NCBI GenBank assembly: GCA_029747015.1
Contig: JAKOGI010000052.1
Span: 438,501 to 502,500, forward strand
DNA length: 64,000 bases
Source: Carnegiea gigantea
Lineage: Eukaryota > Streptophyta > Magnoliopsida > Caryophyllales > Cactaceae
Direction of reading: 5' to 3'
The stretch's first letter is position 1, and each line of letters opens with the position of its first letter. A model generated the notes under the pieces. The model made no database searches, had not been told where the DNA came from, and was given only the letters and a program-made list of their open reading frames with translations. Shown piece by piece: positions 33,400 through 46,552 of the stretch. Made by a program: the position numbers and the translations under genes.

Positions 33400-34050
33400 T
33401 ACTAACCAAATCATTTACCTTTGGGGTTGAAGAAGTTCTAAATGAATCAGGAGTACGTCCTCCTGCGCTAAACGCGGACTCCAATGCAATTGCAGAAGCA
33501 GGCACTCTCAATAAACCACGATCTATACGGGTAACTATGTACTGGATATCGAAGATCATGTACTTTTCACCATCGTAACACTTCGTCACCTACTTCATCC
33601 TCTTCAAGTCGCTCATTTAGGTACTTTTACAACTCTGTCTTGATGATTCCTCTTCCTCCATCTATCCCCTTTAACTTCTTTCTTAATTGTTATGCATAAA
33701 AGGAAGCTCCACTAGATACATTACCCTTCTCAATTTCAGGTTGTGCCCCACTACTTCGCATACTTTGAGGAGTCAATGGCTTGTACAATTGCCAATTCTC
33801 ATCAAACAAGGCTTCTAATTCTCTCTCACTTTCAAAACTACAGCACTACTTTGTGCTTCACCAAACAAATAGCAAAGAGAAACCTTGAGACCCGCCAACC
33901 TATACCTAGGATCAAAGATGAGAGCAGACGAGCAGTATGCACCAATGAGTTCATTTTCTCATGCGCGTCATAGTACTTATCATATTTCATCCTCATCATC
34001 TTGGCCATTTCTTTAAAGTTTGCGACTCTAGATCCAATATCCTCAATTTC
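33400..34050 (-). pseudogene. hAT transposase relic (RICESLEEPER-like)
   Basis: On the minus strand 33430-33589 encodes RIDRGLLRVPASAIALESAF followed by SAGGRTPDSFRTS, which matches the hAT C-terminal dimerisation domain (LAxPxSxxxSExxFSxxGR). Upstream on the same strand, 33880-34050 encodes VANFKEMAKMMRMKYDKYYD and AHEKMNSLVHTARLL, like the stretch before the conserved LDPRYK region. The intervening sequence is shortened and out of frame, and no zinc-finger BED domain is visible. The transposase is dead. It lies against a WAK 3' scrap (34057-34310). Confidence 0.75.
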
Positions 34051-34056
34051 ATCACT

Positions 34057-34310
34057 TGCTTGAGCCCATATGAAATAGCATGTCTTTTTAAGCATTGTAA
34101 GTCATCATTCAAAAATCATACATGCATTGTAAAATATTCAACATGATTTATTTATATACACAATATTTTGAAGCTAATTTTAAACAAGCATCTTGAAATT
34201 TTATGTAGAACATATACCTAAAACTTATTTTCCCTAAGACGAGATTATATAGTGTCATGCTAGAGTTGTTAGGCCTCAAAAGAAAGGGAATCACCAATGC
34301 TATTTTGTTT
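34057..34310 (-). pseudogene. 3'-end scrap of a WAK-like gene
   Basis: It is similar to 11907-12180, the 3' flank and last codons of gene C. On the minus strand it encodes NSIGDSLSFEA and then a stop, matching NSIGDSCSFEIQQ in gene C. No kinase sequence is attached. Together with the relic at 31919-32130 it shows that a fourth and perhaps a fifth WAK unit once stood here. Confidence 0.75.
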
Positions 34311-36880
34311 GTCCCTTGATTTTGTAAGTCGCTAATGTCATACTGCATATTGTAAGTCCCTTGATTTTGTTTGCATCCTCCTTTATGCTTTGGTTTAGCC
34401 TCCAGCCTAAACTTGTCCCTTTTTCGTGCATTGTTGCCATGATATAGTATTTTTCAGCCGGGATTCCCGATAAAGGAAATCTTGGTGTTTCGTTAGAATA
34501 GAAGTATTTTCAGTACTGGCAGCAGGTCGTTGTCTGTCAAAATCATCAACATACCCCAAAATATATGATTAATTGATGATTGAAAAGCGACGTGAAACGT
34601 GGGACATATCTCAGAATTCTGTTGTTATTTTCTTGTAGATGTAAACCAGCACTTTTGGATGGCTGCCAGTTAGCGTGGTTGGTGAAGTCTCTTAATTTGC
34701 GTGCACTTTCTGTTTATCCCAACTTTTGTGTTTGTTTTACATCAAAATGAACAATTTCGTTGATATGCCTAGATAACAATGTGAAAGACATTGAGATGGG
34801 TGAAGTCTCAAGGATAGGGGTGAAAGTCTCTTGCCAAAAAGAGGGGTCCCTTTGGAATATCTGTATTACAGAAGCATTGTCAGAGAAAAGGTCTTCAAAA
34901 GGAATAGATGTTTCTGCAAGACTGCAACTTATTGTGTTTCTGGATTTTCATAAACGTGCTAAAACGATCATTGTATTGAATTGCATCAAATTAATTCTGG
35001 AGCAGAACTTACTAATGAAACACACAAGTGGAATTTGTTTCATCCAAGTTTTTCTAAGGTCAGAATATCAGGGCGCACGATTGTTGTGGGTGATATTGTC
35101 TCATTGTTTGACGTAGCAAATAAAGCTGTCAGGCCACATCGAGTAAGACAGAGGGCTGTTTAAATGTCCAATAGAAGCAATGTATGAGGACTTTGAGGTT
35201 AGATCTTGTTCTAGGTCATTTAGTTTGATAATTTCAGTCACAAATGATCAGTTCTGCTAGCCCCCCCCCCCCCAAAAAAAAAAAAAACAAAGGTTTGTAT
35301 TGGCTGCCTTCTTGAGTGTTGTGATTCTCTGAAAGATTTGGCTTAAGAGCATTTAATATATGGTGCTAATTAGCATCGGTTAACAGAAAATGCAAGTTCT
35401 GATTTTCTCCTAACAGAACTGGAGAAATTCGGACAATTTGTTTGTAAAAGGCAAATCTTTTTGAGGGACGCCTATGCTAGCATGCAACTAGGCCAGTCAA
35501 CACCACCAGACTTGATCTATTATGCATCTTCTCTGCCTGGGAGCTTACACTGGTTCGCGTAGCTGTCTCTTTAGAGAAACATTTTGTCATGTTCATAGGT
35601 GTGATGTTACGAGTCCTATGCTTGTTGATTTTGTTCTATTTGGTGGTGTTGGTAGACGCCTTCTCTAAGTCTGCTGTTTTTGTTATTTTGCTGTTTTACA
35701 TGTTGTAAGACAGTCATGGCCAATTAATTATTGGAAAAAGGTGATATTCTTCCGACTGTTGCTATACACCAATTTATCAATGTAAAAACTACCCTATTAA
35801 AGAAAACCAAAACAAAACCACCGAGAAACTCGATACTCTAATAACTAAGGGAGACTTGAGTGATACTGCATCATCAATAAACAGCTTCAACTCTGTTGCT
35901 TGTTAATGTAGACTTAAGAGAAATTGTCTACATCTTGCCCTTGTTAAAAGACCAGATTTAAAAGGGGTCGGCTATTGTTGGTGGGAAATTTGGCTCAAAA
36001 ACCATCAGGAAATCCTGATATAGTCCTGCTGTCAGAAAGACTTTGATCAATTGTAGAATCTTGTTAGGCTTGGCTTGCCCCTCTTATGCACACTCCGGAT
36101 TGTGGTTTGTTTGTTCCGGGTTTTATTATTGATCTAGATCAACAAAGACAGGTTTCTGTCAAATTGAACTTGTGGGTTCATCTGGTAACGCTGACCATTG
36201 AGACTTCATTTTTTTTATTTTTTTTTTTAAGGGAGAGGATCGTCTTGATGCTCAATCGGTGTTTCTTGGTCTCACAACTTTTGTGTTTCATTGCAGCTTT
36301 GGGTGAGTCACTTGCTCGTCAAAAAGTAACATAAGTACAGAGAGTGACGACTACAAGAGCTCCATAGATGTCTTTCCATATGTTAATTACCCAAACCAAA
36401 CCAAACCAAACCAAACCAAACTGATATTCCAGCTCCCTATCTAGAGTAGGATGTTCACTGGAATCTTGTACGAATCTAGTACTGCAGTAGTTGTAAAGAA
36501 AATGTTGTCACGATACTCTGGATTTGAAGTACACTAACCACTTGCTACTGAACAAAATAAGTAACAGAAGTGTTTGAGAAATTTCGCTGTACTTCACTGT
36601 GATTAAAAGCCGGAGAAAGTATCTGACAGCCATGCTTGAGCTGTTTCGATAGTGTCAAATTTCATTAGTACTCCGATTTGATCATATTTACATTGATATC
36701 AATGTGGTCACTACATGAATATGGATTCTATCTTGTATTGTGCAGGCAACAGAGCTTTGCTGAATCCTTGTTTCGGAGATTGAAAGAAACATGAAGTTGT
36801 TACCCAGAACTGATGCTATCCTCCTGTTCAGCTTGTTCTTTTTTCAGCAACTCCCTTACCCCTTAATCTACCCATCACTG
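34311..36880 (+). other. Spacer with possible unrecognised exons
   Basis: No family is recognised. A frame of about 65 residues ends at 35163 and closes with a basic, structured-looking segment (SKVRISGRTIVVGDIVSLFD then VRPHRVRQRAV). A TGTGCAG acceptor at 36740-36746 precedes a short frame QQSFAESLFRRLKET that ends at a TGA near 36794, which could be a last exon. The two are not linked by evidence. A C13A13 homopolymer pair lies near 35263-35287, and a stretch near 34798-34850 repeats the spacer motif seen at 10740 and 14850. It could be the 3' part of a real gene or decayed DNA. Confidence 0.3.
36386..36420. repeat. (CCAAA)n short tandem repeat
   Basis: Six to seven CCAAA units in a row. 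It is a pentanucleotide microsatellite, not the plant telomere heptamer. Confidence 0.9.
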
Positions 36881-39800
36881 ATTCAGTGTTTTTTCTGTTG
36901 ACTTTGATGTAGAAGTTTTTTTTTTTTTTCATTTTTTTTTTAAATTTAAATATCTTTATTGGGATAGTGTGACTTGGAATGTAACTAGGCTTCCCCAGGT
37001 ACACTCTGCATCAAGTTTTTGACTGGACTGGGCATTACATGTTTTGATCGGAATGTTTGCTTGGAATAATAACCATTCCTTTCAACATTTTCCTGCGCTA
37101 ATGTAAGCTTTCATTTCATTATATTAGATTTTGCGGGGTTCTTTTTTTTTTGGGTTTAGGTTTTCAATATTATCATCAGACATGTATATTATAAAAATTT
37201 GGCATATCCTTGATTGTATGGAAGTTTTTTGGTTTGAAATTTTCAATAGATTGTGAAATCTAGAAGGACCAGAAGAGATGGACAATGTGTACTAGAATAT
37301 TACATATGTATCGACTTCCCCCCTTTTTTCCTTCGCTGTTTTAGGTCCGTCAATCTATTACTGAGCTAGCTGGCTCCAATAACACTTAAAATCATATTAA
37401 TCGTTGCTCCCGTTTATTCTTTTAACACCTCCAAAAAATAAATTTAAGAAAAACCCTATGAAAAACAAAAATAGGTATACTTTTATAGTTTGGTTTTGGA
37501 CTTTTTTGAGGGAGATTCAAGCTGAGAAAATTCTCCCCAAGAAGAGGCCGTGATAGATCTAGACGTTTAGAATAGGGGTATCCATTTATTAACGTTATCA
37601 CTAGTGTATAATATCAATAGAAAAAAGACATGTGATACATACTATGACAGTCTATTTTATACGAACATTCCATCTCTTTTTTTAAAACAAATATTCCGTC
37701 TTGTATTTCTACATTAGCGGAGTTGACAAGTAATAATAATGTACCTCACTTTTTTATTCCAAGGGGAAAAAAAAACTATGATATCTTGCTTTTTTAAAAC
37801 AACTATGTAAAACGGGCTAGGCTCGGGTTACCCATTTATACACCTACCTGTTTAATTGCAACACAAATTTCAACCCACAGATAATTTACCAAACAATTTA
37901 CATATTTTTCAGCCTCTTAAGGCATAAATGCTTTCAAAAGTACACCAAAATAGCGGCTAACTTACATATTCCAGCATATTCAGAGCCTATTCCAGTAAAA
38001 AAGTTAGCAGCAATATAATTTTACAGTCTAGAAAGTTCACATAAGAACCAACTACTTAAGGTATAAATCATGTCTAAGTCAAGTACTAAACAACAGCAAA
38101 TAAAGTCAAATTGTCTGAAATTCTTAATAACATAACCAGCAAGTTAACAACCAACAGATCCATAAAAGACTACAAAGCCTAATTCTCCAAAGTCTAATTT
38201 CCATAGAAAATGTAAGTGATAAGTGGTAAATAAGTAGTAAACGGGTTGACCTATTTAACCCATCTAATTAAACAGATTAAATAAGTATTGTTTCGTGTCG
38301 AGATTCCCAACCCGAACCTAATCCAATTAATTAAACGGATTCACTGTGTCAACCCATTTAACTAAACGGGTTCAAACTTTATACCCAAAACCGCTTAACT
38401 TCGTGTCGAGTTCGGATCAGTAATTGTATCAGGCCAACTTTTCCGAACTCTAATAAATATACATTGTTCTAGTGCTTTGGCTCCCCCGCTTAGTTATTGC
38501 TTTTCTTTTAAAAAAAAATTTATTTTCTTTGCTCCACATCTTTCTTTACCAATTTTGTTTTCTCCACATTTGCATAGTTTAAAAACTGTGTTGGTTGAAA
38601 CTATCACACGTAAATATTGAAAAAAAATATTGAGATTTGACATTTATTTTTCTTAAATAAGGTCTTGTACTCGAATCTTACGAATAGAGAAAATTTACAA
38701 TATGAGAATCATGTTTCTTTATGGCCAATAGTGACTTGATTTCTACAAAACATGGACCTAAAAATTTAAAAAAAAAAAACATTTAGGACAAACACATGTT
38801 CAACAAAAAGAAAATTCAACGAACAACTTGATATCATTGTTAATGTAGGCTTAGCTGTTGACCCCATTATTATCCATGGTAGAAAATTAACGTTTTGTAT
38901 TCAAGTTGCCAACTCATAATATTGTTAATGATATTGGTTTTAGCTCTTTGAATACAATACCAATATATTACACCTAGGAGGATGTACACCTGCTTACCAC
39001 ATAAGCGAGCAGCCACAAGAACATCCACATCAGCAAATTTTTGTTTTATAGAAAGGAAACAATATATCATCCCTAAAATCATGCATCCTTTCCTTTTTTT
39101 TTTCTTGTTTGTTTAAACTTGGAATATTGCGCCATAAGTTATCTATCTCTTTCTCTCTTTTCTTACCTTCTCTTTCGTTTATTTGTCTTAAAATTTTCAA
39201 TTTCATTATCTCTATAGAATTCATATATTAAATCAATTGCTCAAAAATCTGAAGTTTTGAGTAAAGTAGTGTAGACGTAAAAACAATGAGATAGTTGAAG
39301 GAGCACAAGTATTGAAAATGATTCAAGCGGCAACAAATCAAATGGGTGATGAATCAAATCAACAGTTATTTTATGTAAAACATGAATCTATTAATAAAAA
39401 CAAATTGTTCTGGTGGTTTCTTCATAACTATCGATCTAGGATGAATTTTCTTCGGTATTATATATGAAAGATTAAATTTTTGTATCTAATTAGACTGTAT
39501 TATTTGGTTTGATGGAGAAATGTATCAAGAATTAATTTGCTAGTTATAATCAATTTGTTGGATTGGGATGATAATGTCTGCAAAGAGTTTAACGAGCTTG
39601 GCATTATTGAGCATATTAGATTAACATTGTAATCTTCGTTGACTATAACTATTGAAAGAAAATTTGTTGAACTTTTAAAGATTTTAGTCAAAATTAGTCT
39701 AGATTGCAATTCATGAACAATGTTCGTAGTTGGCTTTTATCAGATTTTAACATCGTCATTTGTTATTCATGTTTGTTCATTACTTGTAGTGTGCATGTTC

Positions 39801-40179
39801 ATTTTTGAATTTGTTCATTTTTTAAGTGAACAATGTCCAAAAATGGTAATTCTATGGCGTTGTGGTTATATTATAATTGTTCAAAATGATTTGGTTTAAG
39901 TTAACTAGGTTTAAATATATGCCATACGTCGTTTATGACATTTGAATAAGTTTAGAAACGTTGTTTATGAGTTTATTTTTAATTATATTGTTCAAGCTAT
40001 GTTGTTTTATTTTTCAATTATTGTCAAATGCAATTCCGCACTATGTCCAATGATCCTAAAGCGTTTTCTCATGAATAAATTGTTCAGAATAGAATAAATC
40101 ATTGCTGGAATGAAATCCAACTTTAGGAATGCCAAATGAGGATGACTTAGTCAGAATGATTACAATGTTGGAAGAAGAA
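36881..40179. other. AT-rich spacer
   Basis: No gene is supported. Homopolymer T runs lie at 36918-36940 and 37141-37150. Around 37810-38450 there are repeated AACGGGTT/AACCCGTT-type tracts (CGGGCTAGGCTCGGGTTACCC and similar) that suggest a decayed hAT-type MITE, but I could not define ends. The stretch 39270-40140 may be the 5' part of the FAR1-like relic that follows. Confidence 0.35.
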
Positions 40180-40850
40180 ACATTTCAAATTTACAATGAT
40201 GGTGCCTACTGAATGGATTTTAGTGTTCGATATTACAAAATATGTTATATAGCAGGAGGTAAAGAGATATCCATGCGATAATTTTGTTATTGGAAATAAG
40301 GAAAGAAGAAGACGAAAGGGAAAAGGTGTAAACAATACGCTAAGCAAAACGTAAGAACGGGCTGCAAAGCACATATTCAATTCCATGTTGACTAAAATGG
40401 GAGATGGACAGTCACCAAGCATAATACCGAACACAATCATTCCATATGGAGTCCAAGTGAAAGACATCTTTTGCCTTCGCATCGAAAAGTTCTAAAAAAT
40501 GACATTCTATATATCAAGCAACTCAGTGACTCGGGAGTTCCAGTTGCTGATGCAGTTCGATTGTTGGAAAAACAAGTTGGAGGACCACTTTACCTTGGTT
40601 ATAGATTAAGGGATATGTACAACAAGATTGGAGAAATTACCAAGAAAAGTATTGAGGGTGGGGATGCCTATGCTTTTATAAATATATTTAAGAGAAGAGT
40701 TGAGAATGAGATTGGGTTCTATTATGACTTTGAGATTGACCCTCATGGAAGCCCTGTCAAGAGTAGCTTGGACAACCCCTTTTCTTTAAGTATCTTCCAC
40801 AACACCTTCCTCGATAGCTCCATCACTGTTTGTTGTTACCTTCTTTGACA
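40180..40850 (+). pseudogene. FAR1/MULE-like relic
   Basis: The stretch encodes, with stops, a FAR1-type N-terminus: EETFQIYNDGAY, a K/R-rich segment, TGCKAHIQFHVD, WTVTKHNTEHNHS (the C-x-H-N-H zinc-binding pattern), then LPSHRKVLKNDI and the open part 40471-40848 with QVGGPLYLGYRLRDMYN and a segment ending FYYDFEID. That order is the FAR1 DNA-binding domain followed by the linker before a MULE transposase domain. The MULE catalytic domain is missing; the frame instead ends within about 30 residues. In-frame stops near 40216 and 40255 and others show that it is broken. Confidence 0.65.
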
Positions 40851-40900
40851 AAGGCTCGTTTGATTGTGACAATCCAGAACTACATAACATAAAAAACACA

Positions 40901-41635
40901 TAATTATTAAGTAAACTGACAATAAATAATCCCAATTTATAAATTATACATCTACTATTAACCTACTTACAACTTATAGAAGAAATCACCAACCAATTAG
41001 ATGTAAGCAAACTCATGACTAACATTGAACAGTCTACTACTATCAGTCGAACAAATAACCGTATAGTAATACTTTTGAACAGTTTGACCTAATATAACGA
41101 ATAAACAACAATTAAAATATATGCATAACAAATACTCATAATTATTAAGTATACTCCCAATGAATAATACCAAATAATAAATTATACATCGACTAAATAA
41201 CCTACTTAAAACTTATGAAAGAGATCATCAAGCAATTAGATGTACGCCAAACAATCACTAGCATTGAACAATCTACTACTGTTAGTTAAACAGATAACCT
41301 TATAGTAATATTTTTTGAACAATTCGACCTAATACAATGAACAACCAATATTGAAAATATATACATATCCAACCAATTAGAAAATATACATAATTATTAA
41401 GTAAACTCACAATGAATAATCCCAAATAATAAATTATACATCTGCTAATAACCAACTTAAAATTATACGAGAGATCATCAACCAACTAGACGGAAGTAAA
41501 ATCATCACTAACATTGAACAATCTACTACTGTTAGTTGCGCAAATAACCTTATAGTAAAACTTTTGAACAATTTCATCTAATATAACAAACAAACAATAA
41601 CTAACGTATATACATAAGGAAAAGACATAACTAAT
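40901..41635. repeat. Tandem array, about 245-bp unit, three copies
   Basis: Units start with TAATTATTAAGTA at 40901, 41139 and 41391, so the spacing is 238 and 252. Each contains CCAATTAGATGTA or similar, CTAGCATTGAACAATCTACTACT and TATAGTAATACTTTTGAACA. Divergence between units is moderate. No coding potential is seen. Confidence 0.85.
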
Positions 41636-42112
41636 TAGGAAAATAGCAAGGTGGAAAAATATTCTCCTAATTTAATGCCATGATTAATTAGAAGGAATAG
41701 GAAACAGTTTACATTATTTAGGAAAGTCAAATCAATATTTCATGTCTTTTCCGATTTCTAATTTTTTTTTTAAAAAAAATCTTATAAAGTTGCCACGTTG
41801 GACAATATTTACCTGTCACCACTAAGAATACATACACCTAGGTGGATGGTATAAATTGCCCTTTGAATATTACGCTAATCAAACGTCGTTCAATTCTCAA
41901 AGTTCTCTTGCTTTGTGCGTTAATTAATTGCAAAATGATAAGTATCTTGTTATAAGATATTTTTTTGTGTCATATTTTTACTTAAAAATTATATTAGTAT
42001 ATTTTAAAATTAAAAAAATGGTATAATTAAATAGTGGAAGTATATTATAAGATATAAAATATGTAAAATCATCTCTTTATCTATAATTTACATTTCTAAA
42101 ATAACATATCAA
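41636..42112. other. AT-rich spacer
   Basis: Highly A+T-rich DNA with an A/T homopolymer near 41761-41780. Nothing else is visible. Confidence 0.4.
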
Positions 42113-42752
42113 ATGATTGGCAGTGGATCCTGGACCCGATCCAAACTCATTAGACCTAACCCAAATTAAAGGGTCTAGATCTAATCAAATGAGACCCAAC
42201 AGGTCTTAAGTGGGTCTGGGTCCAAGAGATGTGGGTCGGATTCAAGGGATGTGACCTAAGACCCATTTAAGACCCACTAATTTTTTTTTAAAAAAAAACA
42301 AGTGGCAAATGCAATTGGCTAAAGTAATTCTAAGTTAGTAAACCCTAGAGTTACTTTGTTTAATTCCGATTATAGAAGAGAAACTATTATGTTATATTTG
42401 TGGACTTCGTCTTCGTGGTTTGTACGAAAATATTATTTTTGCTGTGTAACACATAAGTAGGAATACTTAGTTATGGTATATGACGCTAGAATATTTTTTT
42501 ATTAAATATTATGTCTTCTAAATTTAATTATTTATATTCAGAATGTGTAATTGATGTTGAAATGTGGAAAAAATAATCTTTAATGTGAAAAATAGTCAGG
42601 ACCAGTTTAGAACTCGTGGACCTGCCAGATCCACAGATCTGGGTTTGGGTCTCATCATTATAGACCCAACGGGTTTGGAGTATGTTTGGGTCCAGGTCCA
42701 AAAAAATTAAATGGATGGTATCCATGACTCGACCCATTGCCATCTCTATCGT
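42113..42752. mobile_element. Putative hAT-type MITE
   Basis: The reverse complement of the right end reads TAGAGATGGCAATGGGTCGAGTC, a typical start of plant hAT-type non-autonomous elements. The left end (TGATTGGCAGTGGATCCTGGACCC) is an imperfect partner. The interior carries repeated GGGTCTGGGTCC/GGACCC motifs near both ends around an AT-rich centre with no coding frame. The 8-bp target duplication could not be fixed. Confidence 0.5.
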
Positions 42753-43086
42753 AGATAGAGTTGATTCGATAAAGGTGTTATTTAATACTTTATCAACAAA
42801 ACCCATAGATATTTAAGTTTAGCAATTTATAATTAAATATAATCATTAAAAATTAATAATTTTAAATAATAAAATATGATAATTTAAAATAATTCTGGAC
42901 ATTAAAAAATGAAGATATATATTATCACTCTAATCAGTTAATGATTAGTTTCTCTAGAAACTTTTAGGGCATTTGCAGCCCGTGACACGCGTGACAGGGG
43001 CTGGGCCCGTGTGTGACACGCGTCGACTCTAGCTTGTGACACACGTGTCACGGACCCCAGGGGGAACTCCAGCAAGTTCTGTCCCG

Positions 43087-43118
<32 letters not shown>

Positions 43119-43119
43119 C

Positions 43120-45049
43120 TGCACCAAAAACGCTGCGTTTCATCAGGACTTCGTGAATCATGCGCTGCATTTCAATGGGGGCGGATGGGGAAAAAAAAAG
43201 AAGAAAAGCAATGAATATGACCGTTGGGTTGCAATAAATGTATTTTTTGGGCCAAGTAATTTTAGCCGTTGGTAAAAACAGTTATATTTCAGATTTGTAA
43301 TTTTAATATTTGTTTTTTTGAATGATTAATTGGTGTATAAATATAAAGGCAAAGTTGTGGAAGATAAAATTTCAAATTTTTGCCTTCAATATGAAATTCT
43401 CTCATTAGCTATTATTTTGAAAAATTTGGAAACCTCTTTGGGAGTGAAGAAGAAAAATTTGTGGTAAGTGATAAATAATTATTTTTAGTTATGTTTATGT
43501 TTTTTTAATTAACTAATTATTTTGGAGTTGTATAATTCAATTAATAATTTTTCTTTGTTGTCTTGTTGTTGGAGATATTGGGAAGTGTTTTCAAAGTGAA
43601 GAATCAAGAGAAAAGAGAAGTGAAATGAAGTGAAGGAATTTGTAAGTAATTCTTTTAACACATATTTATTCTGAATTTCATGTTTAAATAAATAAATTTT
43701 TCGTTTATATGTAAGAAATAATATTGTGTACAAGTGAATTTGCATAAGTTAATTATTTTACAAAATAATATGCTTTGTAATTTTCAAATTATAATGTTGG
43801 AATGATTTGTTAGATACATTTCACACATGTTAGAACTTGGAACAAATTTATGAAATTAAATTGTTTTAGATTTAAAGGGATGTTATAGAAATTCATGTGT
43901 TAAGCTTAAATTTGTACGTTCATATGTTTGAAAGTTCATGTCATTCATGTGTATTTTAAGTTAATGGGCTGCCTTTCAATTTTTTATTTAATTTAGGAGT
44001 TTAAACGAAGCTTAATGTAATATGTCTAATTTGGAAATTGTTGTCATGATTATAATTTTGAAAATTGTTAGAATATATTTATGCTCTTAGGTAATTTGCT
44101 TGATGTTTGTAATATTTGGCAAATGTAAATACTAACTTAGTATTCTTTTAACTTTGTTTGAATGTTAAATTGAAAATGTTGTAGTTTGAATTACTTGAAA
44201 TTTAATTGAGTAGTCAGAATAAAATTTTTTAATTTAATGGGTTGTCTTTAAATAACATACTTAAAAGTAAACATTCACATGTTTAAACTAATTAGAATTT
44301 GGAAATTTTATGTAAGTTCATGTAATATGTTTAAATTGTGAAATTGAATGGGTTGTGTGTTAAGTACATGCTTAAAAGTAATATGTTTAATTTTTGTTTC
44401 AGGTATTTAGTTGTGAATTTGGAAATTATTGTCATGATTGTGATTTTAAACATTGTTAGAATACATTTATGCTCTTAGGTAATTTGTTTGATATTTGTAA
44501 TATTAGGTAAATTTAAATACCAACTTAGTATTCTTTTAACTTGGTTTGAATGTTAAATTGAAAATGTTGTAGTTTGAATTACTTGAAATTTAATTGAGTA
44601 GTTAGAATAAAATTTTTTAGTTTAATGGGTTGTCTTAAATTAACATACTTAAAAGTAAACATTCACATGTGTAAATTAACTTGATTTATTAAATTTTTGA
44701 AATTTAAATGTTAAAAAGTGAAAATTTGATATTTTTTATTGATTTGATTTGGTAAGTTTGGTATGTCAAGTTAGTATGTTTTAATTAATATTTTTCATTT
44801 ATTAACTTCAGTACATTCATGTTGAATTAAATTTTAAGTTAGTATGCTTGATTTATTACAAGTGGCTTGTTCTTTTAGTTTAAAATAATTTAAATGTTTA
44901 AATGTGTAGTTTTAATTAATATAAATGTTAATTTAGTATTCTTTAGCTTGTTAATATTTTGTAATATTTTGTTTTTTGACTTAGATGAAATTGAATTGAC
45001 TAGTTTAGATTGAAACTAAAATGTTGACTACAATGTAGGTGAACATAAA
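43120..45049. other. Leader and intron-like region of the PIF element
   Basis: T-rich, intron-like DNA between the left terminus and the accessory frame. It holds a 275-bp direct repeat (44029-44303 and 44416-44690). No coding frame is present. Confidence 0.5.
44029..44690. repeat. Direct repeat of about 275 bp, two copies
   Basis: Copies at about 44029-44303 and 44416-44690, separated by about 110 bases. Both run from AATTTGGAAATT through TTATGCTCTTAGGTAATTTG and GAAAATGTTGTAGTTTGAATTAC to AAAAGTAAACATTCACATG. They are closely similar and lie inside the intron-like region. Confidence 0.88.
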
Positions 45050-46300
45050 ATGAACCCAAATGACACACAATCATTCATGCATCTACTAATCGGCGACGAG
45101 TCTCAATCTGAACCTGGGAATAGTACAAACCTTCCCCCACGGCCCCCGAATTGGCAACACTACGCCCCACCACATAACCCCCTACCTTATTCCCAACAAT
45201 ATCTGCCACAATACCCCCAAATTGACAACATTACCATCCACCACAAAACACCCCACCCCAAAGTTTTAGCTACGAATCAATGCCCCCTCTATGTTACCCA
45301 TCCCGACCTCCTCGTACCACTTCATCAGCTCCTCGTCCTCCACCTAGTAATAACCCCACCAATAAGAAAGGTGGTGTACAACCCCCTAAGTGGACATTAG
45401 AGGAGGATCGCTGGTTAGTAAAGTCGTGGATTAATGTTGAGGGTTAATGTGAGCACAAATCCAAACACTGAGGCTGACGAAAAGTTAGCTGGTTTTTGAA
45501 CTAAGTTGGTGAACATCTTCAACAGCATGCTTCCGATGGAGCTTTAAAGAGAACGGGAAAGGTCTGCAATGCCTGATGGAATCGAGCTGCTCCATTAGTG
45601 TCCAAATGGTGCGCTTGTGTGGCTCAGGCATACCGAGCGCACCCAAGTGGTGTAAATGAGTTATGCATAATGCCCAAGATCTTTATGCTGCTATGGTGGG
45701 CAAAGCTTTTGACCTCATGTAATGGTGGGTGTTACTGAAAGATCAACCAAAATGGGAGACCTTCCGCGATCAATTTGTAGAAGCGTCTTCCAAACGCCTT
45801 AGAGTAAATGAGGTGGGGGCGTACACCGAAAGTGACACCCCTAGTACCACCGGCACCATACCACCCCTGCAACTCCTGGCAGTGAGGGTGCACCAACTGA
45901 GGTAGTTGGTGGGCTTATCCGCCCCATCGAAACAAAAGCTATCAAGCGAAAGGCGAATGAGCAAGTCGCAGACCCGATGTTGGATCTCGTGACCACAGAG
46001 ATGTCGACGTTACAGGTAACAAATGTGAAGAGCATCACCATGTTCAAGCTATATATCCTAGCCTAAGAGAAGAAGACTGATGCAGCTGTGAAAGCTGTTG
46101 AGTTAAGAGATCGATAGCAATCCTTGGAAGAAAGAAAGCAGCGCCTTAAGGAGATGAAGTACGGGGACAAAATTTTGAAAATGAATATAGCGAAGATGTG
46201 TCCTAAAGATCAAGCTCGATATGGCCCCATTCAAGAAAAAATTAGGAGTCGCTACCGTCAAAACTCGCCCTCCTCTGATATGTACCTTTGTTTAGATTGA
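45050..46300 (+). pseudogene. PIF/Harbinger accessory protein (Myb/SANT-like), broken
   Basis: The open start (MNPNDTQSFMHLL, then a P-rich stretch) is followed in another frame by PPKWTLEEDRWLVKSWINV, the start of the trihelix/SANT-like DNA-binding domain of the PIF accessory protein. Farther on come LKDQPKWETFRDQF and SSKRLRVNE, typical of its C-terminal half. Several stops (near 45447 and 45467) and frame changes break it. In intact elements this protein works with the transposase at the element ends; here it cannot. Confidence 0.7.
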
Positions 46301-46552
46301 TTGCTCAGTTGTAGTTTACGGTGTTATTGTTTTTTCGTGTAACGGTTGTTGTACTACAAACCATTTCATTTGTTTAATGACATATTTATTTCTAAGTTGT
46401 TTCTAAGTTGATGCATTACATATAAATTCGCAATTAGTTGTTTCTAAGTTATTTTTTTTTTTTGGTAAATGTCACAAGGTTAATTTGATAATATATAATT
46501 TATATTTGACTTACATTTGTAACTTTATGTTTATGTGCATAGGTATTCAACA

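Noticed and set aside
36386..36420. Interstitial telomere repeat
   Set aside because: The unit is CCAAA, not the plant heptamer CCCTAAA.
40901..41635. CRISPR-like or centromeric array
   Set aside because: Repeats are about 245 bases without distinct spacers, only three copies, in a plant genome; no centromere-satellite support.
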